From the NCBI GenBank assembly GCA_023142215.1, contig JAGLJW010000026.1:1-24890 (forward strand): a stretch of 24,890 nucleotides of DNA, written 5' to 3'. The notes under the pieces are model-generated. The model saw only the letters and a program-made list of their open reading frames with translations, made no database searches and was not told the DNA's origin. This document shows positions 18,801 to 24,792 of the stretch, in pieces. This DNA is from Candidatus Parcubacteria bacterium. Lineage in GTDB: Bacteria > Patescibacteriota > Patescibacteriia > Patescibacteriales > UBA12075. The translations under genes and the position numbers were made by a program. Position 1 is the first letter of the stretch, and the number at the start of each line of letters is the position of its first letter.

Positions 18801-21800
18801 TTAGGTGTAACAGCATTTGCTAATTCCAATTCAGCGTATTCACTAGTTGAAGCAATATGTATAATTCTGAAAGTTGGATTAATAACGGTACCACCAACAT
18901 TATAATTATAAACATAATTACTGCTTGTAGCATTTGTTCCTATTTTAGAATTAACTGTTACTGTATTGGCACCACTGTTATAATTATTATTTAAAATTCT
19001 AAACCAAACCTTTTTGATACTTACTTTGCCTGTGCTATTTCCATTTTCTGGAAAATAAATTTGAGATGATTTATAATTTGTAGCAGAACTTAAACCATTT
19101 CCAATAACACCAATCGGAAAACTAGCAGTTCTAGTTTTTATAGCTACAGAACTAGAAGCTGTATAAGTTTCAAAAACTTCTCCACCTAAAACATAGTGAG
19201 TAGATGCCCCAGATAAATTAACAGCACTATATTCTAATTGTTGATTAGTGTTTTCAGAATATCCAGATACATCACTAAAAACTACTTGTTGTGTATTTCC
19301 TTGTGTACCAGCATTAGCTGCTTCATGTACGTAACTTGAAGTTGTAGCATCATCTCCTTCAATATTTAAATTAATATAAATATCATTGCCGGTATTACCA
19401 TCATTTATTCCGTGAACTATAAACCAATGTGACAATTGATTAGAGAGTTCGGGAATTTGCATGTTGTAGTTAAATAAAGGACAATCACTATCTAAAGTAC
19501 AATCATCAGCTTGAGAATTTAACATAGTTCCACTATCACCTGAAATATTTGACTCCAAAGGATAAATTACCGTATTGGTAATTGAAATAGAACTTTTATC
19601 ATAAGCATAAGTTATAACTAAAATAGCCTGAGCAAAAGAAATAGAGTTTATTGCTGATCCTCTTTCAATATTATAACCAACTTGAGCTGTCATTGTAGTT
19701 CCACTTCCACTATAAGCTGCTAATTGAACTTCATCTGTTACATCCAGTAATAATCTGACACGATTACTTTCACTCTCATCATAAGCCAGTACTGTATTAT
19801 CGTCTTTTAAAACATTTCCGGAACCAGTAAAAGCGTTAGCAGTACAAGGTTTTTGACAAGTGTCAAAGGCTAAATTATAACCAGTATAATCACCACTGTT
19901 ATTAGCATAAGATTCAAATTGAGCCTCATAAACAATATAAGCATTTTTAATTTCTACATCACTTTCAATTAAACTATAATCAAATGATGAGAAAGTTTGA
20001 TTTGTATCAGAGTTTTGTCCAGTTGTGCCATCACCAGAAAAATTACCAGCTGGAAATTGAACTGTTCTTGAACGAGGAGCGATATTAGTAGTGGCAGTTA
20101 ATTCATTAAGAGCTTTTGTTGAATTTCCAGCTTCATCATAAGCCCAGATATTAATAACATATTCTGTTTCTGGATTTAAACCGGTCACAGTAACAGTACT
20201 TGCTCCGTCGTAATTAATATGATCTAAATTAAGGTCATCTTGTTCTGTGTCACTTTCAGTTACTCCAGAACTTCCAACTTTGTAAAATATTTTGTAATCT
20301 AAAAAATTATCATCTGCTGTTTGGGCTCCTAAATCAACTATAATTGTTCCAGAAGTTTTAGAATCTAAACCTAAATTACCTGGTGTATCTGGAAAATCAG
20401 TATCAATTAAAAAGTTTGGTGTAGTCACGTTAAATCCATCCCAAATAGATCCTACACCATTACCATCAAAAGCAATTACTTGCCATTTGTAACCAGTTGA
20501 TGAATCTGGTATGGAAGTGATACTTGAGGTTCCAGTTATTGTACTAGAAGCTGAATTAAATGTAACTTTCCAAATTTTACTAGAGCATGTTGCAAAAGAT
20601 GTCCCACCAGCGCAAGAACTAGCTGGTTCTGTAACAGCTGAAGTGAAAGTGCTGGTAGATACAATTACTTCAAAATAAAAATTCATTTCATTAGAACTTT
20701 GCCTTGGAGCCGATGCTTCCAGAATAATATTATTATTATCTGAATAAAGACCATTGGAAATTACACTGTAATTACTCTTATATTGTTCATCGGCTGAAAC
20801 TGACATCGCACCAGATAATTGAGTACTAAAAACAGTCATACTAACTTCGTCACCAATCTGGCTTGCACCCACCATTTCAGTAGCATCAAGATCAATCATA
20901 TAGCCTGTTGTTGGAATACTAATTTTAGAAATAATATTATTATAAATTTCATCCGTGGCGTCATTGGCAGTTTTATCATTCACTGTTGTAGATTGAACCC
21001 AACTCCAATTTGTAGGTGTAGTAGCTCCATTAACTTGTAAACGATCATCAATTCCAGCAGTTGCAGCAGCAACATCATCAATAAATGAAGCAAAAATAAT
21101 TTGATCACCTGTTACAGATGGTAAATAATTTCCACTAGAATTTAAATTTCCAACTTCTGTCCATGTAGTGGTAGTATCTAAAGCCGTATTAATATTAGCA
21201 TAATGAGTTTTATGAGTATCAAAAGCATCAAGATTTAAAGCAAAAATTCTAGAACCTAAATGATTATTTGAACCGGTGTCATCATCTCTGACCCTTATTC
21301 CAAATTGAGTGTTTGTGGCAACACTGTCAAACGGTCTGAAAATAACAGAAGGAATTAATTCGGCAGTATCTTCACCTTCTTTGCTGTACTGCATATAAGC
21401 ATTTGATCCATCAAAAATATGAGCTTCGTAATTAAGAGATGCTGAATTAACTTCAACTTCTTCCATTGCCATAATTAGCCAATCTTTTATTCCGTCTGCA
21501 TCACTTAAGCTGAAATTAGCTCGTTGTACAAAAGCATTTGTATGAGAAACTGTATTTAAATCTTCAGTATATTCCCAATCAGTTGTTTCAAGATCACTTA
21601 AATTTATAGCTAAAATCTGAGTATTTAATGCATAAGACGTATTAGCATTAGTTCTGTAATAAATTCCAATATCAGTTGCTGTACCTGGTTGGTCATAAAC
21701 ATCAAACCATGAAATTTGTGAAGCATCATTAGCGTTTCCGGCCGTTTCAATTAATCCAGTATATTGAACAGTTGAACCATATCTAATTTCAAAATCTGTT

Positions 21801-24703
21801 GTGGCACTATTACTACTAGCAGAAAAACCAGCAGTTACATAAACTAAATATTTATCACTAGCCGTAAAATCACCAGATGGAGCTGAGGTAATCGTAGTCC
21901 AATTAGTTGTATCACTTGTACCACTATCAACAGTAATAGATTCATATAAAATATTTTGCACTTCAGCATCAGATGCAATCTGCCATTGTCTAGTTTCAAT
22001 TACAATGCTGTCATCCTGGAACGGAGCGGATGCAGAGTGATAGGATCCTGTTGTTCCAGTGATGTTGCGTAATTCTTGAGATTCTATCGCATTTGCTCCA
22101 GAATGACAAGTTAATAACTTAGCTGGACCTAACAAAAAGAACTCTGGTGATATATTTGGTGCATCAAAAGAATAAGAAATTACAAACTCGTCTCCGATTT
22201 GCCATTTCAAATCAAACCAAGTTAATATCTTCTCAACTTCAGTTTCAGTTACTTTAAAATTTCTTTCAAGTTCTTCAAAAATACCAGTTTCTTTATTTTT
22301 CTTTAAAATTCCATTATTCTTTATTTTAAAACTTTTTGGTACATATTCTGAAAATAATCCTTCAAAATCTTCATTGATTAAAAGATTAAAACGCATATCA
22401 TAGTCTGCCCATGGATATATTCTAGTCGGTCCAACTCGTTCTAAATCAAATCCTAACTCAGAACGAACTTCAAACTTATCACTAATTTTTTTTATACCAT
22501 TATCAGTATAAGCTGTTAGTTCCATTATGTATTCACCTATTCCAGCTAAATTATAATGAGCATAATAATCAGGAACATCAATAACATTATCAGGACCACA
22601 AGCTGGATTACTAATTACCAAACCATTATCAGAAGAAAGTATTGCAACTCCACCATCTGGAGCTATAATTTTTAAATCTAAATCAGCATTACAAATAGTA
22701 TGACCATTATCATCTAAAACCCCCATTTGTATATAAGCTGCTTCTTGTCCTGAATTTATTGAAGGATTGTTTGGAGTATAAATTGATTTATTAACGTTAA
22801 TTGCCAAAACACCCCAGGAGAAATCTTGAGAAAAATCAATAAATTCTCCATTAGTTGTTTCAGATTTAATTAATAATTCAATTTCATATTTCCCTGGTTT
22901 AAATTCACGAATATCATTAATAAAATCAAAACTGACTTCAATTTCTCCATCGCCTTTATGAACAACTTTTAATAATTTATTTAATTCTTCAGAATTTCTG
23001 TTTTTAACTTGAGCTTTAATTTCTAAATCTGCAAACTCATCTTTGAAGATACCCTTTATAGCTGCTCCAATCCCTTCTAATAAGTTGCGCTCTTTTTTAA
23101 ATTTAAAATTAAAATTCGGTTTTTCACCTACTTTGAAATTACTTTTTTCTGACAATAGTTCCAAATTAAATCCCTTTTTCAATTTTAAAAAGTTAAAACG
23201 TTCTTCTTCAAACTGTTCAGTTAATAATTCATCAACTAAAGCATCTTCACTTAAATCATCAGAAAAAACCTCAAGCCACAAAGCATCAAATAAAATTTTT
23301 GTTTGTTGATTTTCAAATTCTTTGTCAGAAGTTTCATAAGTTACTTTAATTTTCATCTCATCAATTTCATCCCAAGATTCAAAAATAGGCATAGCAAACA
23401 AAAAATAACCACCATTACTGGCATTAGATTTTTCTTCAAAAATATCAATTAAACCAATGTTATTCCAATTGCCGTTGTCTAAAGAATACTCAACCAAAAT
23501 TTTATCACCAATTTTGTTTGAAAGTGCAGCAAGTGAAAGTCTGAGCTGTACATTAGCTATCAATTTATCTTCATAATCTGAGGGAGCTAAAAAGTCTGAA
23601 AAAATAATACTATGAGATTTAAAATCTAAACTCTTAATTTCAGAAATAGTATCATTGTCTAATGTTGCCTTATCTTCAAAGTCAGAATTTAAATTTTCAA
23701 TGGTAGAAAGAATATTATCGTCTAATTCTGTGTCATCTTCAAGCACCGAATTATCTACATTATCTTGAGCCATTACGGATATTGAATCAAAAAACTCAAG
23801 ATTTATTATGTAAGAAATTAAAGTTTTAAAACGTCCAAAAAATCTATTTATGAGAGACTTTTTTTGAATATTAAAATTATTTGTTTGTTTATCTTCTTCT
23901 GGATTACTAGAGGGACTTTCATCTATTTCATCATCACTAATATCATTTTGCTTATCAACTTTAACATTCTCAGTTTCTTTATCGTTGGTTATAATATTAC
24001 CGTCGTCTTTAATCACAGTATTATCATCTTGAGATAAGTCAACAACATTTTCCTGTTCAAGTTCATCATTTGTTCCACCTTTAATATCTTCATCAAGTAT
24101 CTCATTGTCATTAATATCAATATCGTCATCGGTGTTACTATCTCTATTATCTACTTCATTATTACTATCTTCCTCTGTATTACCATCATCAGCTGTTTCG
24201 CTATTCGTATTGTTTTCACTTATTTCATCATCATTGTCTGTATTGCTATAAACATTATTATTAACATTATCACCTTCGCCTATTTCAGTATTATCAAGAT
24301 TGTCATCTATTTCGTCAGCATCATTGTTTTCGAAATTGTCATTTTTAGTTTTTTCCTCACCTTCTTCTTTATTTTCAGCGTTTAATATTTTATCATTTTC
24401 CTTAATTTCTGATTTTTCAAATCCAAGCAAAATATATCCCGAATTGTTGCTATGAAATTGATTTAAATTACTATTTGAATCCAAGTCATGTATGAAAGTT
24501 TCTTTTATGTTTTCCCAAGTAATATCTTCAGAATTACTTTGAATTTCAAACTCACCAGGCAAAATATTTACCCTATCATAATCATCAGCTGAAACATGAC
24601 TAATGTTGCTATGAAAATTTTCTCCAAAAACAAAAAATGACAGTGCGAGTACACCAAAAAAAGCAATGAAAATTTTTATTTTTCCTGCGTAAAATTTTTG
24701 CAT
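6872..24703 (-). CDS. Giant secreted multidomain beta-sandwich protein (5943 aa)
   Basis: One uninterrupted frame fills 72% of the window. The N-terminus MQKFYAGKIK plus IFIAFFGVLALSFFVFG and a VSA site is a signal peptide. An acidic Asn/Asp/Glu-rich linker (about 105-275) follows, then a second hydrophobic stretch and Ig-like domains. From about residue 1300 the protein is built of repeated parts: a Cys-containing module (signature GYKWQVLACD) each time followed by a fibronectin-III domain (signature FNIWAYDEAGN), two copies of a block of about 590 residues, three copies of a module ending in LRLR, an inserted DUF2341-LamG cassette and a propeller-like region. It ends in a beta domain (VIFNETGW) with no LPXTG motif or terminal membrane anchor. 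Composition is rich in Ser, Thr, Asn and Asp. Similar giant proteins are known from CPR bacteria, mostly as hypothetical. A surface adhesin or host-contact role is inferred, not shown. Confidence 0.95.
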   Translation of the reverse strand: MQKFYAGKIKIFIAFFGVLALSFFVFGENFHSNISHVSADDYDRVNILPGEFEIQSNSEDITWENIKETFIHDLDSNSNLNQFHSNNSGYILLGFEKSEIKENDKILNAENKEEGEEKTKNDNFENNDADEIDDNLDNTEIGEGDNVNNNVYSNTDNDDEISENNTNSETADDGNTEEDSNNEVDNRDSNTDDDIDINDNEILDEDIKGGTNDELEQENVVDLSQDDNTVIKDDGNIITNDKETENVKVDKQNDISDDEIDESPSSNPEEDKQTNNFNIQKKSLINRFFGRFKTLISYIINLEFFDSISVMAQDNVDNSVLEDDTELDDNILSTIENLNSDFEDKATLDNDTISEIKSLDFKSHSIIFSDFLAPSDYEDKLIANVQLRLSLAALSNKIGDKILVEYSLDNGNWNNIGLIDIFEEKSNASNGGYFLFAMPIFESWDEIDEMKIKVTYETSDKEFENQQTKILFDALWLEVFSDDLSEDALVDELLTEQFEEERFNFLKLKKGFNLELLSEKSNFKVGEKPNFNFKFKKERNLLEGIGAAIKGIFKDEFADLEIKAQVKNRNSEELNKLLKVVHKGDGEIEVSFDFINDIREFKPGKYEIELLIKSETTNGEFIDFSQDFSWGVLAINVNKSIYTPNNPSINSGQEAAYIQMGVLDDNGHTICNADLDLKIIAPDGGVAILSSDNGLVISNPACGPDNVIDVPDYYAHYNLAGIGEYIMELTAYTDNGIKKISDKFEVRSELGFDLERVGPTRIYPWADYDMRFNLLINEDFEGLFSEYVPKSFKIKNNGILKKNKETGIFEELERNFKVTETEVEKILTWFDLKWQIGDEFVISYSFDAPNISPEFFLLGPAKLLTCHSGANAIESQELRNITGTTGSYHSASAPFQDDSIVIETRQWQIASDAEVQNILYESITVDSGTSDTTNWTTITSAPSGDFTASDKYLVYVTAGFSASSNSATTDFEIRYGSTVQYTGLIETAGNANDASQISWFDVYDQPGTATDIGIYYRTNANTSYALNTQILAINLSDLETTDWEYTEDLNTVSHTNAFVQRANFSLSDADGIKDWLIMAMEEVEVNSASLNYEAHIFDGSNAYMQYSKEGEDTAELIPSVIFRPFDSVATNTQFGIRVRDDDTGSNNHLGSRIFALNLDAFDTHKTHYANINTALDTTTTWTEVGNLNSSGNYLPSVTGDQIIFASFIDDVAAATAGIDDRLQVNGATTPTNWSWVQSTTVNDKTANDATDEIYNNIISKISIPTTGYMIDLDATEMVGASQIGDEVSMTVFSTQLSGAMSVSADEQYKSNYSVISNGLYSDNNNIILEASAPRQSSNEMNFYFEVIVSTSTFTSAVTEPASSCAGGTSFATCSSKIWKVTFNSASSTITGTSSITSIPDSSTGYKWQVIAFDGNGVGSIWDGFNVTTPNFLIDTDFPDTPGNLGLDSKTSGTIIVDLGAQTADDNFLDYKIFYKVGSSGVTESDTEQDDLNLDHINYDGASTVTVTGLNPETEYVINIWAYDEAGNSTKALNELTATTNIAPRSRTVQFPAGNFSGDGTTGQNSDTNQTFSSFDYSLIESDVEIKNAYIVYEAQFESYANNSGDYTGYNLAFDTCQKPCTANAFTGSGNVLKDDNTVLAYDESESNRVRLLLDVTDEVQLAAYSGSGTTMTAQVGYNIERGSAINSISFAQAILVITYAYDKSSISITNTVIYPLESNISGDSGTMLNSQADDCTLDSDCPLFNYNMQIPELSNQLSHWFIVHGINDGNTGNDIYINLNIEGDDATTSSYVHEAANAGTQGNTQQVVFSDVSGYSENTNQQLEYSAVNLSGASTHYVLGGEVFETYTASSSVAIKTRTASFPIGVIGNGLSSATNYKSSQIYFPENGNSTGKVSIKKVWFRILNNNYNSGANTVTVNSKIGTNATSSNYVYNYNVGGTVINPTFRIIHIASTSEYAELELANAVTPKTVSISTVNSNNASQGGTSVELMITYTYSSEQEGYLNSLSLFAGQSDVNGNSQLATSVTPALIFPEADSTKTLLSAALLPSYLYSDSDAAIAGNYLIGAALATTTCTNSYNYRADSVNTFAEYYQDVSSSLLITNNQTYELCYSNNGGDDTSGGAKMNSQLIYTYQYYNPKEVSATADNQYKSDISTTIANGGWTDESTVYLTALGIDNGTSTEVDFYFEFLTSTSTFTSDTSVPTGACSNGTAYSNCSSGIWTVAVATTTSSVGTTSIISIPDSVSGYKWQVLACNDNNECSYWDDFNIAPNIKIDTTLPEAPGNLTLATSSSASLTLTFGSSTIEINFDYYKIFYKAGVSGVSVSDLEHTDSNLNYINYDSATTTTITGLKSGTQYVINIWAYDEVGNKTSATELITSTGVAPHARAKTIQFFAGKYSGDGTTGQNSDTEQTFSAFNFSLPEKDVSIRNAYIVFESRFEAYANNSGDYTGYELAFDICEEPCAADAFGASDNIAKIDNTVLAYDETATNKIKLLLDVSDEIQLSSYIGESTELEAQVGYKINRGTAINSIANAMAILYVTYNYNGDSSEDIINTVIYPLESSDSGDSGTRQSVQADDCTLDSDCPLFSYNFVNPESSDLVNQWFNIYAVNDSHGAEDVDFNVNIESANVDSDIYTLEAVNGNEQGNIQGMFFDSVFGFTENASDSLEIRGSSAGVADYYLLGGEIFGTYLASSSASIKTRTISFSVGVVSNGNDISSASGTAQIYFPENGGGSGIVDIKKAWLRIKGSDYNNSAYTITISSKAGDNTQSSNYIYNMNVGGRVINPMFNIIHIIPESDYSELELANKSSAKDLVIYTTNSSANLGGVSAELMVTYTYSSEASGYLTGINIIGGQDTNNANAQNSTSSVITIFPELRGTKTVLSSALLSSYLISDSDASVPAAWFSLGSNLATSNPSCSNNFNFRPDSINGFSDFYNKISSSLSSVDSVQYEICVSNTNSSDTSAGAKMNSQLFYTYKWDAPSAEFTQDDWRWFDNADNVQPGSAKVATNTIVTNVDIGDVLRLRMNVAVSTVDLATSTQSFKLQYAKKSNCLTATTSDWSDVGGTAGSESWIGYNNPDPVDGADITSILLGTSDILQTYEESNSTLSNPRAIDIGYYGEWDFVLYNNNASSSADYCFRIVKSDGTSLEDYLTDSYPKLTTNKSNTEPSDSYNLGQFYDNEITTISNAAWINENDIKLTAAATDSNLNEIITLYFELIPNASSSITATSTPTGACVYGTAYNSCDSKVWFVAPGAPGDYRVDPYIGTTSIVSIPENSDGYKWQVLACDDDGDCSTWQQSGSAPNFKIDTTNPTAPGSLSFSSASSTSITLDFGATTTEDNFLEYKIFYKALTSGVTETDNNHDDSNLGFIDYGTSSDTTIINLSANTVYYFNIWAYDEAGNKASSSSETVATTTSSFTPPTGSIAIASQETDGNGIINIAILVDDNDNDDTLRAKLIYTGASCDFSTSSDPIFDETDSNITATHGDPDIDNNSEYQVGTSTAWIITSPGSNYVFFNWETKVDLPDANGDYCLGLVVNDGLHNQIATDTKIVLIDNIAPDFPGALTSDSKDFDSVTLKFGGESSDTRFDEYRIFYKIGTSSVDEADTEHSDSNLSSVNYGGATTTTVSGLEANTDYVFNIWAYDNRGNKASSSEVTVKTNAVPINISADNQLKSDGLTNIPNQAWTDDDGIILSSSVHDQDTGDTITFYYEVIETADTFTASNNVPSDPCPNAMSYAVCTSTIWSIATTSSGIDDDWYDSDWLYRKKISINSNQVIANENNFTVLIDITDSNLLAKARSDAYDILFTDSSGTSTLNYEREFYDSVTGKLTAWVNMNISSSTDTEIYLYYGNKQNETDMAAESTAWDSNYVGIWHLEETVIDESSEVGVHYDSMINSGNGDQYGNNEVTTQIYRGQEFDGIDDYIDIGNTSNSINTVSFWIKTNSLTEDLLDFDGGTHTIKINAGVLEAGGFASPTIYIDGIATTSIDTNWHYVSVVTATSFSASAVQIAKISTNYFDGLIDELNFSDASRGSTWIKTSYNNQYNVGFISLNSEEQVTSFYETNLITSVPDSSTGYKWQVLACDSDGDCSPWQIFDSLTPNFKVDISPPSAPGILLESSKTSSNIVLTFGSETIESNFATYKMFYATSSSVDENSVEHVDANLGFIDYGGETITNIIALLSDTQYYFNIWAYDEVGNKASSTEVMYATNPAVSSPGVAFYTKNERTLYYQVWDGNNWGTEQNGPTLGTAAGDNIRHIRSVRSDDGGKIGVLVKTWDGVNQEWWGTVYNFVADTFATSTQLGSSLSSVNNVQLMTACIAYLSDNEFVVVGNNGIADGSLVYSWNVTDDWTSEGAGPDPVAILAGCKMVRRSGTDNYLLITHDDDNHVGSAYYYGGSTYSNSWTTWTEHATLEEDTDNFAPDAYFDESSNTRGAISFSNSDTNWNTQAKFFICDNTSINYGSANSSSNEWTNDFIDGEFFINHGGTGDAYFVGRDIDQRLSVLKMDISTNQTVWATSTNASDIAGTNLYNETNDSQKPYAITFYKNNKGVVAYNDVSNNFPYYRIINASSNALDSSSTQIPGADSNIWTRMRIINDPNEDEFVTILQNDDVDYSAVFWNGVDEKFYNSTDHSGSNQVWTELATTSGAFDQDDENISFSFSNYNAAPNSPSSLIQYKTDATTAIANLGWTDESTVKFSADLTDPDTEESISVYLELILNTDTYTSSTTEPTNACTASTIYKNCSSKIWLTATSSLGDYSSIPFTSIATINSISSSTIGYKWRIMACDDESKCSSWIAFNTSSPNFKVDVTAPAIPGDLTIIAKNSSSITLDFGAESSDTNFSNYKIFYSTSTPATINDIEHNDSDLNTANYGGTSDTVVSGLASSTLYYLNIWAFDLAGNMATAIVQVSTTTSASANLIQTSYLFENDNGSDVDSNTSPVSADTTINNLEIGERLSVRIQFENNGGDIANNKVYKFQFENQTDAPGVWVDIGASSEISYSSGLAGSNGNPITSDKASANSNTWMDGGWYSDTNLSDSLSLNYDYYTELVSMIETSNALAGKTYRLRIYNNTDNTELNTYSIYPTFSIIASSIERFSKDGVASLSSGTDDLTYFLDPKGYSDLGTDDASRDGINSTANIPVFNFIVKHTNDTDAMSISWNGQSSMAASTSAISLQIYKYGSPNEWITIASSTAATINTDLNLNANLNASLSSYYDGSNWTSFRVYQESGTQNLKSDYFNVTYSAPVPDIEQLHYRWRDDDGTQITANWRELEDEGDPTGATNPIEIGEKIRLRLEVANLGAGAANNYTYNLEYASTSNNCSTGVGSWNSVTTNGSGHFDMATTTNFNNGDPTTAQLANSELYTFTAGSIVKDPNVLSSSITLNENRYTEVEYLIEATSNSVVAGTYCFRLTNNSNVLDDYIKYPILTMGGSTNNIPAFASDGLPSDGGSASTSPTSFGDDITFTGTGGDADGDDYYLAICKTDSASAGNDGPPSCTGGNWCISDSTASSTEASCTYATDDNQESLAWYAFVCDKQPGFNIAKCSASSQGPGNSLNDSPFVINHPPAFTSVATEIENQDPGSTFKFETVSSETDIVGGEDTASLYICLVDNASSAGCAGVASNTVCSVIASTSDNLYCTYSDIAPTPATTTTYYAFMYDSHGLAATTNSLSDTYTINNVLPVLGTTVLNGGSKIDLNLKGASDTVVNVVNASIVDQNGCDSGIVSASAVIYMTGATNGVNCTDNDNDCYQLVPLNCTKNDCVDDNDPTASYTCSAGLAYFAVPTDPAEGNPNETHTWVGRIQVYDGANYVSESSVGVELITGPALNVPESLIDFGSGMFPGDDTGTTNSTTTIENAGNSPIDTDIAGTNMEGDTGDIITVNYIEWSLVDGFDYSTGNPLSLGGEPASIDISRPTTASGTTGMMYWGIEVPFGVDASIYNGENTFTVIFNETGW
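6875..8440 (-). other. Giant protein: C-terminal beta domains
   Basis: Residues about 5421-5943. Two cadherin-like stretches (GDADGDDYYLAICKTD and TASLYICLVDNASSAG) with several cysteines are followed by an acidic segment (DNDNDCYQLVPL, NDCVDDND) that could bind calcium. A last domain starts VPESLIDFGSGMFPGD and ends VIFNETGW. No cell-wall sorting signal is present, so the anchor must lie elsewhere or be non-covalent. Confidence 0.6.
8440..8990 (-). repeat. Giant protein: YRW/LRLR module, copy 3
   Basis: Begins LHYRWRDDDGTQITANW and contains GEKIRLRLEVANLGAGAANN and CFRLTNNSN. The same layout occurs at 15215-15770 (DDWRWFDNADNVQPGS) and 9430-9980 (TSYLFENDNGSDVDSNT). All three share an aromatic-rich DDD start, an L-R-L/V-R strand and a late Y-x-x-R-L strand. 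Confidence 0.65.
9430..9980 (-). repeat. Giant protein: YRW/LRLR module, copy 2
   Basis: Contains TSYLFENDNGSDVDSNT, GERLSVRIQFENNGGDIANN and TYRLRIYNNTDN in the same order as copies 1 and 3. It is more diverged and lacks the cysteines of the other two. Confidence 0.6.
9990..10710 (-). repeat. Giant protein: Cys module plus FnIII, last copy
   Basis: Cys module with ACTASTIYKNCSSKIW and GYKWRIMACDDESKCSSW, then an FnIII domain with FSNYKIFYSTST and YLNIWAFDLAGN. It is the most diverged copy of the series. Confidence 0.75.
10745..12080 (-). other. Giant protein: propeller-like region
   Basis: Residues about 4208-4653 are unlike the other repeats. Starting VAFYTKNERTLYYQVWDG, it has recurring W-D-G/N-W turns and strands such as GKIGVLVKTWDG, NEFVVVGNN, DNYLLITHDDD and KGVVAYNDVSNNF. 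This pattern fits a sialidase-like or other beta-propeller, but I cannot confirm blade number. Confidence 0.45.
12535..13461 (-). other. Giant protein: DUF2341-LamG cassette inserted in a repeat module
   Basis: Residues about 3747-4056. WYDSDWLYRKKISI and LTAWVNMNISSSTDTEIYLY are DUF2341 features. VGIWHLEE, QEFDGIDDYIDIGN, VSFWIKTN and FDGLIDELNFSDASRG are LamG/concanavalin-like lectin features. The cassette sits between the two halves of a Cys module (TSTIWSIATTSSG before it, SVPDSSTGYKWQVLACD after it). It may bind carbohydrate. Confidence 0.8.
13735..14050 (-). repeat. Giant protein: FnIII domain without its Cys module
   Basis: FDEYRIFYKIGTSSVDEAD and YVFNIWAYDNRGNKASSSE match the FnIII part of the repeat. 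It is preceded not by the Cys module but by a different beta domain (14050-14465) starting GSIAIASQETDGNGIINIAI. Confidence 0.75.
14480..15205 (-). repeat. Giant protein: Cys module plus FnIII
   Basis: Contains ACVYGTAYNSCDSKVW, GYKWQVLACDDDGDCSTW, then YKIFYKALTSGVTETD and YYFNIWAYDEAGNKASSS. Both cysteine pairs are present. Confidence 0.8.
15215..15770 (-). repeat. Giant protein: YRW/LRLR module, copy 1
   Basis: Contains DDWRWFDNADNVQPGS, GDVLRLRMNVAVS, FKLQYAKKSNC and YCFRIVKSDGTSLEDY. It follows directly on the second 590-residue block. Confidence 0.65.
15770..17545 (-). repeat. Giant protein: 590-residue block, copy B
   Basis: Residues about 2386-2978. Starts KTIQFFAGKYSGDGTTGQNS, contains ANNSGDYTGYELAFD, QADDCTLDSDCPLFSYN, QIYFPENGGGSG and ends AKMNSQLFYTYKWD. 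Each landmark matches copy A in order and spacing. Confidence 0.88.
17570..18290 (-). repeat. Giant protein: Cys module plus FnIII between the two blocks
   Basis: Contains CSNGTAYSNCSSGIWTV, GYKWQVLACNDNNECSYW, YYKIFYKAGVSGVSVSD and YVINIWAYDEVGNKTSAT. It links copies A and B of the large block. Confidence 0.8.
18290..20075 (-). repeat. Giant protein: 590-residue block, copy A
   Basis: Residues about 1543-2138. Starts RTVQFPAGNFSGDGTTGQNS, contains ANNSGDYTGYNLAFD, QADDCTLDSDCPLFNYN, QIYFPENGNSTG and ends AKMNSQLIYTYQYY. It is paralogous to copy B (15770-17545) over its whole length. I do not recognise a named family. Confidence 0.88.
20085..20808 (-). repeat. Giant protein: Cys module plus FnIII, first copy
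   Basis: Contains SCAGGTSFATCSSKIW (first cysteine pair present), but GYKWQVIAFDGNGVGSIW has lost both cysteines of the second pair. The FnIII part has YKIFYKVGSSGVTESD and YVINIWAYDEAGN. Confidence 0.8.
23765..23865 (-). other. Giant protein: second hydrophobic, signal-like segment
   Basis: Residues about 280-312 read SLINRFFGRFKTLISYIINL and then FFDSISVMAQDNVD. A basic start, a moderate hydrophobic stretch and an M-A-Q end resemble an internal signal or anchor. It lies right after the acidic linker. Confidence 0.4.
23880..24390 (-). other. Giant protein: acidic low-complexity linker
   Basis: About 170 residues composed mainly of Asn, Asp, Glu and some Thr/Ser (for example NDGNIITNDKETENV, EENTNSETADDGNTEE-like runs). 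It is probably disordered and strongly negative, and may act as a spacer across the envelope or bind cations. Confidence 0.75.
24587..24703 (-). other. Giant protein: N-terminal signal peptide
   Basis: Basic n-region (residues 1-10 with three Lys), hydrophobic core IFIAFFGVLALSFFVFG (11-27) and a possible signal-peptidase I site VSA at 37-39. The c-region is long, so cleavage nearer residue 27 is an alternative. Confidence 0.8.
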
Positions 24704-24747
24704 TAAAATATTATAAAAAATTTATAATTTTTTACTAATTTTAAATA

Positions 24748-24771
24748 AATTATATATATTTATATATAATT
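24748..24771. repeat. AT-only palindrome in the giant gene leader
   Basis: AATTATATATA and TATATATAATT are exact reverse complements around TT (11-bp arms). It lies in the predicted 5' untranslated leader, about 45 nt before the start codon. The leader hairpin may influence translation or mRNA stability. Confidence 0.55.
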
Positions 24772-24792
24772 AACTTATTAACATATATCAAT

